DNA of 64,000 bases, taken from Luidia sarsii. Its lineage: Eukaryota > Echinodermata > Asteroidea > Paxillosida > Luidiidae. Shown piece by piece: positions 22,901 to 34,900 of this stretch (positions within the stretch are counted from its first letter, which is position 1; the number at the start of each line of letters is the position of its first letter). The notes under the pieces are model-generated. The model ran no database searches and was not told the DNA's origin. It saw only the letters and a program-made list of their open reading frames with translations. Location: assembly GCA_949987565.1 (NCBI GenBank), contig OX465102.1:29420268-29484267 (forward strand). The letters run 5' to 3'. The translations under genes were made by a program, and so were the position numbers.

Positions 22901-25900
22901 TAAATTCAGACGGTGAGAATTCTCTGGCTGCTCTGAAAGTCTTGTTCTTTGGGTCTTGAATGCTTCTTATTTCGGGCCAAAGCCACAATGGAAGATGGTT
23001 GCTGTACCAAAAGTTGCGTTGAGTAAGCCTGTGTGGGTTTTAGGTTTTTTTTTCAATCGGCCAGTTGGGCCGGTTTGGGATGGCCTCCAGCTGGCCCAAG
23101 ACAACTTCAACTGGCATTTGGTCACAGGGCCATAGCCAAGATCTGAACCCTGCTTCTGCAAATCATATAAGATCTTCTTTCGTGAAGGATGAATGACCGT
23201 ACCTTCTTTGAAAGGTTTGCGGTGACACCATGAAGGACTTCTCTTTCAAGAAGGAGCATTGCTCTGAAAAGAGCCGGTAACTCAGTGGTTTGGGTAGTGG
23301 GTGCTCTGCTCGTCATCAGAAGAGTTACCGGCTCTTTTTCAGAGCCACACTCCTTGAAAGAGAAGTGCTACATGGTGTCATCACAAACCTTTCACTTAGT
23401 CTTTCAACCGTGCAAACTTTGAAGTCTTATCGTGCCATCTTTCCTTTCCTCTCTCCTCTCTCCTCCCATTCCTCCTACCCCGTTATCCCATCCTCCCCCT
23501 CCCCCTCCTCTCCCTAAAACACCCAGGCGGAGACGGCCTCGGGACGATGACCGGTCCCGGCGAAGGGATGACCGCTACGATCGTCATGGCAACCGCCACC
23601 ACGGAGACAGGGACCGAGAGCGCGACCGAGACAGGGAGAGAGAGCGGGACAGACTGGGCCACAGAGATAGAGCCTTCAGAGGTATGCCTCCACAATACTC
23701 CTCAAGATAGATATCTTCTTAAAGGGGGGGAAAAAACAGAAAAAAAATGTGTGTCAAATGAGATTTGAAGGTTTTCGTGGTCAGAATGGCAGAAGGAGTA
23801 GGTTTGCAGTGACACCACGCAAAATTCTCTTTTGTCAGTACAGTGGAACGTTGCTATAAAGAACATCCTGGGATCCATGAAATGTTTTTGCTATTTAGCG
23901 GTCGTTTGTTATAGCAGTTGCAGCCGCATATCCACGGATGTAAAATCGGGAGCCAAAGGGCATGTTCGTTATAGCCGAATGTTAGGTATATCGGCGTTCG
24001 TTATAACGACGTTCCACTGTATGTGTGGTTCTGAAAAGAACCGGAGGAACTCAAAGTTTCGAACAGTGTACTCTGTTTGTCTTCAGGAGACTGAAGAGAA
24101 ACTTCAGGAGAATTAGTGTCATTGTGTCATAGTGTCATTGTCAAAAAGAACAATGCAGACTGGAACAAGCAATTCATTTAAAAAAGGATGGGACATTTTT
24201 ATCCAAGCAGGACTTTTCTCAAAAGCTGAAGAGAATGGTCTTTGAGAAAGGTTCTGATTGGAGCGTCAGTCCCTCGCAAAGTCTTTTTGTACTGTTATAT
24301 TTCTGTTTGGTGACTTTCCAGGTTACCGTAGCAACAGAGACCGCCCTTATGGGGATCGCCGTGACGACCGGCGCGATGAGCGCCGCGACGACCGGCGTGA
24401 CGAGAGACGCGACGGCGAGGGAGGGCGACGCCGCTCCCGGTCGCGGTCGCGATCGCGATCCCGTAGCCGCTCACCTGAGCCGGGCACCAGTGGCATGAAC
24501 AGCATCATTACCACCGTAGGGGGCGGGGCCGAGAACCAGCCTCCCACCAAACCAGTCCCCAGGGACCGTTGCCGTGACTACGATGGTGAGCGCTGTGTAA
24601 CATTTTTTGTTTCTTTTTTTTCTGTGAAAAAAAAAGAAAAAAAAAGGAACAAGACACGTTTGAGTGGACCATAACTTCAACTTCAGAACTGGCATAATGC
24701 ACCCGTGATCTAACCGTCTGAGTTATCCGGCCCCTAGGTGGCGCCCTTCCCAAGTAGTCAACTAGTCTTTGCTAGGGGTAGGGGCCCGTGCCAGATGCGC
24801 TGAACCATTAACAGCTGTATATCTCCAGGGATCACAACCCCGCTTTCATTCAGATGCAAAACAACCAATGGTTGTAAAACCTGGTTGCAGCATTGCAGCA
24901 TTCGGGGATGAGACAAAGTGGATGCGGCTTCTTTTTTCTTTTTTTCAATTCAATTCAAACCAGTAAAGTTAAATCTGACTGGTAACTTTTGAACAATTTT
25001 GAAAAGTTGGCAAAGAAAATTGGGATGGGACCAGGACTTATATGGCAGTGAATGGTTGAATGCTTCTGACCGGCACCCCCCCCCCCCTTGACCCAGACAA
25101 TGACTAGTTGATTATTTTGGAAGGCTACAATCTAAGGGCTGGATAGCCGAGTTAATAAGAGCTCTGGTACGCAAACCCAGAGGTCTCGTGTTCAAATCCC
25201 ACTCCAGTCAATGTTTTCTTTGCCATTTTTCAAAATTTGTCCCAAATCTGACTACAGCAGTTCTGGCACCAAATAACCTGAACCTAAGCCTTCCATGTAA
25301 AAAAAAAGATATGACTCGAGGTACCAGACTTAGTCAGTTGCGGGGTCCCCTGACTTCAAACTTGTTAGTTGCTCCAGAATTTGAATAGCCTGGTGCCCGC
25401 ATTCTGTGCCCTATGGCCTCGAGGGCTGGATACAGTGCAGTCCTTGAGTGAACAAGAATGCCAGAGAAAACTTCCCTGCAATCAACTGGAGTGTGTCCTG
25501 TTTCAATACGCACTCTTGTCAAACACAGGGATACACAATATACCACCATGTTGTATGTGATACATGTACCCCCCAAAAAATAATCCTGATTTTAGCTGTA
25601 TTTGTATGATAGACTCTGTACACTAGGTTTGGTATGACCACCTAGAAGATTTGTCCGCATGGAGTAGAAGCCATTATGCGGTCAAAGGCCGTCCGTACAG
25701 GGGCTAATTGGACACACGGTACACACACATAGTCACGCTGCAATGGACCTTGTGGTGGGCAGATCCCTTGAAAAAGGTTGACTCACTGGTACACAGAGTG
25801 TACTCTGATTGATATCTCGTACAGGCCGAGTGGCCAGAGTGTTTTCAGGATGAGCCAAAGTCTGCCAGTCTTAATGATTTGAGCCTCCTATACCATTATC

Positions 25901-28900
25901 AGTGCATGGTTTCACCTGTCATTAGCACAGGAAGGATTGAGAGTGCCTTGCAGGATCTTTTCCTCCTTGTATCAAAACATCAAACAGTTTGAGGTTTGCA
26001 TTTTGGTCAGTAAGCAGTTTGCAACATTTTTTAAGGAGTGAGATATCGGTGGTGATTAAGGAAGTAGGAGTGAGTATTTGTGGGTGATTTTTTTGCTTCC
26101 GTACAGAGCGAGGGTACTGCATGAGAGGGGAGTTCTGTCCCTTTGACCACGGGAACGACCCGGTGGTGGTGGAGGACGTCAACGCCCTCAAGCAGCAGAC
26201 TCCGCCCCTCCCACCCCAGCCCCCGCCCTCCCAGCCGCAGCCCCCGCCCCCTCAGCTGGGCGTCGGCCCCCAGGGCCCCCCGCCCATGCGGCCCCCCGGC
26301 CAGGGCCCGGAGTTTGGCCACAACTTCCCGCTGAACCACCGGCTGGGACCGCCGCCCCTGGGACCGGGCGTGGGCTTCCCTCCGCTGGGCAGACCCATGC
26401 TGCCGCCCGGTGGCGCCCACAGGGGACTCCTCCCGCCGCCCCCCATGCAGGGCGGGCCACCCGCCCCGCCCATGCCCCGAGGACCGCCGCCCATGATGGT
26501 CAGGCCTCCCCCGCCCTCCATGGTGGGCTGCCCGCCCCTACAAGGGGGTCCACCTCCGCCCATGCAGGGCGGGCCGCGGCCGCCGCCACGCCCTCCCATG
26601 CAGGGAGGGCCACCGCCCATGTCCGCCGGTCCGCCGCCACCCATGGGTAGAGGAATGCCACCCATGGTACAGCGTCCGCCCACCTCCATGCCTCCGCCCC
26701 TTCACATCAGAGGCCCCATGCCACCCAGGGGTCCACCAGGTATGGAATTCTTCTTACAGACAGACAGACAGAAAGTTAGACAATAGACGGACAGATGAAA
26801 GAGAGACAGACAGACAGACATGCACCAGACTGACAGACAGACAGAAAGTTAGACAATAGACAGACAGATGACAGAGACAGACAGACAGCCAGAAAGATAG
26901 GCAGAATGACAGACAGACAGATGATAGACAGACATGCACCAGACTGACAGACAGACAGAAAGTTAGATAGACGACAGACAGATGAGATGCAGACAGACAA
27001 ACAGCTGACAGATAAACAGACAGAAAAAAAGACAGGCAGACAAAAGCGTAGACAGACGACAGACAGGAAGGAATTTTGTTAAGTTTGTTATTTTTTCAAA
27101 TTAAACAAATTTCTAAAACAGGCCCGCCCCAAGCCCTGCCCAACCGTCCACCCCCGCGGGACTTCCAGCCCCGCCCGCCCCGCCCGCCGCCTGGCATGGC
27201 CCCGCCCAAGCCCCACCAGCCCACGCCCGAGGCCTACAACCCTGAGGACCCCGCCCTGGATGCCAAGCCCTACTACGCCTCCCGGCCCGCCCGCAACCAG
27301 TCGGCCAACCTCAGGTCCCTCATCGGAGTGCAGACGGTGCCTCTCGCCGACCAAAAGGGTGAGCAGAAGAGACCCCTAAAAGCTTCCTCCCCGTCAAAGC
27401 TATGTTTGAGTTACCGGCTCTTTTCAGAGAGTCACACTCCTTCTTGAAAGAGAGGTGCTACATTGTGTCATCGCAAACCTTCCACTTAAAGCCCCTTTAA
27501 ATATCCCCTTTATAGTTACGAGATCTTTGCAAGGGCCGAAGCCAAATCTTCCATCTTTTAATAGCCGGGTAATATAGCTCAATATACCAATAGGTTTAAG
27601 TACACACTGCTGTCGTTAATCGTGGTTATTTTGTGCTTCGTTGCAAATGTGTACTGTAATAGACCCATGCAGTGTCTATATACAACATAAAACCCCAAAA
27701 AATATTAGAATCCTTTTAAAAAGTATTGTGAATGCCCACTCTTAAAGCCCCTACACAACATTGTTAAGATCGAAAAACAGAAATGTTCACAGATTTACAT
27801 GAAACTTATACAGTTTGAAGATGGTTATAGTAGAAACCTCGCACTGAAATGTTGTTGCCTAAAATGTTGTATTTTGGGAGAAAAGAGTAAAAGAAATGAT
27901 TTACGTCTCACCGAGATCTAAACTATTTTTCGTAACAGTACGGCGTTGAATGCTGCATTTTCGCAAAACAAATGAAGTGGTTTTCACGATTTTCTCGAGA
28001 CTCGGTTGGCGGATTGAGCTGAAATTTTCACAGGTGTGCTATTTCATGCAAATGTTGGATCAGACAACACATGGATGCTATTCTTTGACCTCGACCAATG
28101 TTGTGTAGGGCATTTAAAAGCTATTTTAGTTCACAGCCCAAGGGAATTGCAATTACTTTGATAGAGTGTAAAGATTGCCGTGATAGTCTTAACTGATAAC
28201 GACCTAGGGACAGTGCTTGAAGACCATGTGGGAAGAATGTATCAGGTTTTGTAGCAACAATTACTGTACTTCATCTAATGCAATGAAAGGGGCAATGAGA
28301 TTTGAAGTTGTGTGCATGGTGGAAGCACAAAGTGGAAAGTTTGTGACAACATGTGAGTCATCTCTGTCGAGATGGAGTATGGAGTAGAGAGCCAGTAACT
28401 CGAATGTTTTGGGCAGTGTGTGCTCTGCCCGCCGTCTGGAGTCAGCCTGACGGCGGGGACAAACCAAGGGCAAGCTTTATAAAGACGGAACCAATGAACA
28501 GGAACATAAGGTGGCCGGAGCATCAATCTGGTTGTGAGTCGGACAATCACGGTCCTTTTTTTTTAGTCCCTCCTCTCAAGTCTCAGTTGAGGCGTTCATT
28601 TTGCGGATGTAGAAGAAACGTGAGGCCAATGATTATATCCATTGCTGTTCACATTCTGCAGTCGGTGGTGCGCCTGACAGTGTACCACCATGGAGATGAA
28701 TACTGTATAATGAGGCCTCATACTTCTACCTTAGTCCACTTCCTTCTAGAAAAAAAAGGTGTCTTACTCTCAGCAAGGACCTCTTCTATCTTAAAGAGAA
28801 AAGAAAGTTTAGGGCCCAGCCCATTTTGATGGCAATTTAATGTATAAATCAGTGCTGCTCTGGAGTTCAGTGGAGTCAGTTTTGTGGAAAGGCTGAGTTT

Positions 28901-31900
28901 AAGAAGTAATAGGCACTGTATGCTGTAACACCTTACTCTCACTGAGAACCTCGTCAATCTTATAGAGAAAAGAAACCTGTGGTTTTAATGTATCAGCGCT
29001 CTATCACCTGGGCTAGCCATCCCTTAGCCGGGGGACCCGGGTATTCCGAGGGAGCGTGATCTCTTCCCTTGAGGTTGTGCGGTTCAGAAAGGAAGGAAGG
29101 GACACGGCGTTGCTCTGTCCGTCATCCAGAGACTTGTGATTTCATTAGTGTAGTGGGATTACAAATGGCATTGGATGTGGTGACATATCCTGAGGTTGCA
29201 TGAAGACAAACTCTGCAAAAAAGATATGGCCTTCTACATTCCACCACATGGAAAACAGAGACCTGGATGGATAAGAACATCCTACCTGTCCTATATTCAG
29301 AAGCTGCTGTGGGACACTGACAACTGGCTGAATCTAGATGCCATTACAGCACTGGCCATGGGTGGAAGTGTCTGTAGTCGCCTGCTTCGCAGCCGAATGA
29401 TGATGATGCGTTGCACTCACCGAATCCATTCTCTTGCAAAACCTCTCTACCATTTTTTTATTATTCATACTCTTTCTGATCAGTCACTTCACTTTAACCA
29501 ATGAGTACTTTTTTGATTTGTGTTTCAGATTTGGCCGAACTGCACGCCGAGACCGACAAGCTGGAGGCTGGCAGTGGCCGCACGGTGGTCGTCGAGTCCG
29601 CAGACCGGCCACCGGCCGCGGGCACAGACTTTCGGACAGTGGTGGCCTCGTCCAGCGGCCCCCCGCCCCACCACCACCCTCACCACCCCAAGGGACTCAA
29701 GCGGCCCCGCGACCCGGACTCGGACTCGGAGTGCGGCCGCGAGCCGGCCACCGCCGGCTCCTCATCCGGCAAGATGACCCCTGACTCCACCAGGCGGGTG
29801 GTCAGTGGGGCGGACGGTGGGGGAGGGCCCTCCGGCGGCGGCGGCGGCGGGTTTGGGGGCGGGGGTTGGCGACCCAGGGCAAAGGTCACGGCCAGCAGTC
29901 GGACCCTGGAGATCAAGAAGATCCCGCGGGAGCTGAACAGCATTGCCAAGCTCAATGAGCACTTCCAGAAGTTTGGCGTCATCACCAACCTGCAGGTACG
30001 TACGTCGGCATCTATAGGTGGCACACTTCTTGCACACGTTCTCTTTCCTAAATCCTCAGAAATCCTCTGGGCTAAAGCAAAGTACTTCAGAGGATTGAGG
30101 CTGAATAGGTTATGAAAGGTTCCAAGGATTTCAGAGGATTGAGGCTGAATAGGTTGTGAAGTTTGGAAGGATTTCTGAGGATTGAGGCTGAATGGGCAAA
30201 CTACTGGAGAAGGATTTGGGAGGATTTAGGCTGCATGAGGTTCGACTGAAAAGAGGATTTCAGAGGATTGATTCTCAAACTGCATTGGGGTCTGTAGTTA
30301 TGCTTGGTTCCAAACCACACATTTATAGTCTCATGGGCAAACTCACCCACGAGCTGCTGGCCATTCCCATTCCTTGGCTATGAGGATTTCAGAGGATTGA
30401 GGCAGTGGGCACCACAGTTTTTGTGTACGGTGGCAAATTTCAGAGGATTTCAGAGGATTGAGGCTGGTAGCCCAAATTTCATACTCAAAATCAGAGGATT
30501 TCAAAGGATTCAGGTAGGTTCCTAGCAAAAAGGGTCTAGGACATTAGGGTTAAAGGGGTAACACAACATTGGTCGAGGTCAAAGAATAGCATCCGTGCGT
30601 TGTCTGATCCAACATATGCATAAAAGAATATCTGTGAAAATTTCAGCTCAATCCGCCAAACGAGTCTCGAGAAAATAGTGAAAAAACGCTTCATTTGTTT
30701 GGCGAAAATGCAGCATTCAATGATTTGTTCCGAAAAAAGATGTTTAGATCTCGGTGATTTCTTTTACTTTTTTCTCAAAAGATGCAACATTTTAGGCAGA
30801 AATATTTCAGTGCGAGGTCTCTACCATAACTATCTTCAAACTGTATAAGTTTTATGTCTTAGGAGAGATTTTTTCGTGGGGGTAATTAGCAAAGGGTACA
30901 AAAATAATTAATAAATAAATATACGAGGTAAATGTAAGCTACAATTGCCAGTGCCATCACAAAAACTGAGAAATGATTGAAAGTCACATGTATGCTTTTT
31001 ACATTATGACTAATGCAAAGCTTTAAGCTGTGTGCACCACACTGAATAGTATTTAGTGTTCTGCACCCAGGGAAGTTGGTGGATAGTGACTAGCGCCCTC
31101 TGTTGTTTGACAGGTTGCCTACCAGGGCCAGCTAGATGCAGCCCTGATCACCTACGCCACTCACCTCCAAGCGAGGGCAGCGCACAACTCCATCGAGGCC
31201 GTCCTGAACAATCGCTTCATCAAGGTCTTCTGGCACAACGAGAACGCCGGACAGGTACTGGCCCACAGAGGGCGCTCTGCACTTGCCATGGACTGATCTT
31301 ACATCAACTCTCGAAATGCCACTCAAGCTGGGGGCCTGGCACACACTTGTGGCATGGTCTTTGTGTAACAAAGACAATATGTGACCCGGCACAGCATAAT
31401 GAGGAATAACCCCCACTTTTGAGATTTTGAGATTTTCTAATGATGTGAAAGAGAATACCATTAGCTTTCAAATGATATCAAAATTATTTCCGTGTGAACT
31501 TTGTTGTAAATAGTACAAGGGGACTTCGCATCGTTCATTTGGTACCAGACACAATACAGCAGCGCCAGTCTAACTCCTCAAAAGCGGCCATTCAAAAAGG
31601 CAGGAACTACATTTTCATGAAAACAGTACACAAACACTCCCCCGAAATCCTCGTTTTTTTCAACATTTAGAGACGGATTTCGGAAAAACCTTTTGGACAT
31701 AATACCTTCCAATACATAAACTTTCCGAAAATAAAAAAATCAAAAAAAAAAATCATAGAATTGAGAAGATACTTTGACTTCAGGCGTTGTTTACTCGAAA
31801 AGTGTTTTGGTGGGATATTCCTCATGTCGCTGTGCCGGGTCACATATATACACAGAAATTTTGATCAGCGTGGTTCCGACCAATGTAGAACATTGCGAAG

Positions 31901-34900
31901 AGGTTGGCCCTTAGAGTTTGTGTAGCTTTGAATTTCAATTCTAGCAGGACCTTTCTCAAAGGCGGGACCTTTCTCAAAGGCAGGACCTTTCTCAAAGGCA
32001 GGACCTCTCTCAAAGGGAGGACCTTTCTCAAAGGCAGGACCTCTCTCAAAGGCAGGACCTTTCTCAAAGGCAGGACCTTTCTCAAAGGCAGGACCTTGCT
32101 CAAAGGCAGCACCTTTCTCAAAGGCAGCACCTTTCTCAAAGGCGGGACCTTTCTCAAAGGCAGGACCTCTCTCAAAGGCAGGACCTTTCTCAAAGGCGGG
32201 ACCTTTCTCAAAGGCAGGACCTTTCTCAAAGGCAGGACCTTTCTCAAAGGCAGGACCTTTCTCAAAGGCAGGACCTCTCTCAAAGGCGGGACCTTTCTCA
32301 AAGGCAGGACCTTTCTCAAAGGCAGGACCTTTCTCAAAGGCAGGACCTTTCTCAAAGGCGGGACCTTTCTCAAAGGCGGGACCTTTCTCAAAGGCGGGAC
32401 CTTTCTCAAAGGCAGGACCTTGCTCAAAGGGAGGACCTTTCTCAAAGGCGGGACCTTTCTCAAAGGCAGGACCTTTCTCAAAGGCAGGACCTATCTCAAA
32501 GGCAGGACCTTCCTCAAAGGCAGGATCTTTCTCAAAGGCAGGACCTATCTCAAAGGCAGGACCTTCCTCAAAGGCAGGATCTTTCTCAAAGGCAGGACCT
32601 TTCTCAAAGGCAGGACCTCTCTCAAAGGGAGGACCTTTCTCAAAGGCAGCACCTTGCAAAAAGGCAGCACCTTTCTCAAAGGCAGCACCTTGCAAAAGGG
32701 CAGGACCTTTCTCTTTGTGCAGGGTTTGAATCTAGCAGTGGCCCTGTAGCCAAATTACAGGTTGAAATTTTCTGGAATTAAAATTATAAAAAATACTTGT
32801 TAGCCCTGTTCTAAATAGTTGTCAATGAGTTTGACTGACAAAAGGAAAGTGTGCCCAGAAAATGACAAGAATTACCAGAACAAGACACTAGCCAACACAG
32901 CTCACTCGCAGAAGTTGAAGGAACGTGAGGCCAATGATTATATCCATTGCTGTTCACATTCTGCAGTCGGTGGTGCGCCTAACAGTGTATTACCATGTAG
33001 ATAAATACTGTATAATGAGGCCTCATCCTTCTACCTTAGTCAACTTCCTTCTAGAAAATATGTGTCTTACTTTCACTGAAAACCTCTTCAATCTTCTAGA
33101 GAAAAGAAACTTTGAGGCCCAGCCTGTGGTTTTAATGTAGCAGTGCTTCTATCACCTGAGCCATCCAGTCCTTAGCTAGGGAACCTTCCCCAAAAGTCAG
33201 CTGCAATGTGATTCCAAGCACTTTGCAATTGGGTTAGGGGTGGCGGCCCTCCCAACTACTGGTAGTCAATTTTCTTTACCTTGCAAAAAGGCAGCACCTC
33301 TCTCAAAAGGCAGGACCTTCCTCAAAAGGCAGGACCTTTCAAAAAGGCAGTACTTTTCTCTCCGCCTTAGGATGCTATCTGCAACCTTTTTTTGCATTCT
33401 ACTCTAAACAGTTGATTATTAAGTGGAACACTTTTGACCCCTTCGCTCACTAGGACGGAGGTGAAACCACGTCTCTGGGAGGTCAGGGGTCGTCGTCGGC
33501 GCCCGGCGGGAAGGGCTCGATCAAGGACCGACTGGGCATCCCGACCAAGGACCAGCTGACCCTGGTCAAGAACCAGCCGGGTCCCTCGGCGGACAGGGTA
33601 AGGACGATGCAGAGGCCATCGCTGGTCTGACACCGGAAGAGATGTACAAATGATAGATGTGTTTGTGGTGCAGTAGGCCCTGTGGCCAAGTCATGGTTTG
33701 AAATTGTCCTGTGGCCAGTTGAAGGCCATTTATGTACAGGGTTTGAATCTAGCAGTGGCACTGTGGAAATTGACAGGTTGAAATTGTCTGGGGCCAGTTG
33801 AAGGCCATTCTATGTGAAGGGTTTTAATCTAGCAGTAGCCCTGTGACCAAGTCATGGTTTGAAATTGTCTGGGGCCAGTTGAAGGCCATTCTATATGCAT
33901 GGTTTGAATCTAGCAGTAGCCCTGTGACCAAGTCATGGTTTGAAATTGTCTGGGGCCAGTTGAAGGCCATTCTATATGCATGGTTTGAATCTAGCAGTAG
34001 CCCTGTGGCCAAATTACAGATTGAAATTGTCTGGGGCCAGTTGAAGGCCATCCTATATGCAGGGTTTGAATCTAGCAGTGGCCCTGTGGCCAAATGACAG
34101 GTTGAAATTGTCTGGAATTAAAATTCTAAAAAATACTTGTTAGCCCTGTTCTAAATATTTTTCAATGAGTTTGACTGACACAAAGGAAAGTGTGCCCAGA
34201 AAATGACAAGAAACACCATAACAAGACACTATCCAACACATCTCACTCGCAGAAGTTGAAGAAACGTGAGGCCAATGATTATATCCATTGCTGTTCACAT
34301 TCTGCAGTCGGTGGTGCGCCTAACAGTGTACCACCATGTAGATGAATACTGTATAATGAGGCCTCATCCTTCTACCTTAGTCAACTTCCTTCTACAAAAA
34401 ATGTGTCTTACTCGCAGCAAGGACATCTACAATCTTATAGAGAAAAGAAATTTTGAGGCCCAGCCTGTGGTTTTAATGTAGCAGTGCTTCTATCACCTGA
34501 GCCATCCAGCCCTTAGCTTGGGAACCTTCCCCAAAAATCAGCTGCAATGTGATTCCAAGCACTTTGCAATTGGGTTAGGGATAGCGGCCTTCCAACTACC
34601 GGTAGTCATCTCTCTTTGCCAGGGTGGGGGGGGGGCAGTCAGAAGCATTTAGACTGCCCTACACCTGGGATCACACCCCCACCCCCCCCCCCATTTTGGT
34701 GTTGCTCTGGAGTTCAGTGGAATACAGTTTTGTGGAAAGGCTCAGTTTAAGAAGTAGTAGGTTTGCGGTAACACCATACAACATTTTCTTTTGTGAGTAT
34801 GTGCGGTTCCGAGAAGAACTCTGGAATTCCTCTGGTTCTTTTCAGAACCACACCTACTCACAAAAAGGAATTTTACATGGTGTCACCGCAAACCTATTAC

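Noticed and set aside
31840..32749. ORFs of 213-281 codons with hexapeptide repeats
   Set aside because: The 18-bp satellite translates without stops in several frames on both strands.
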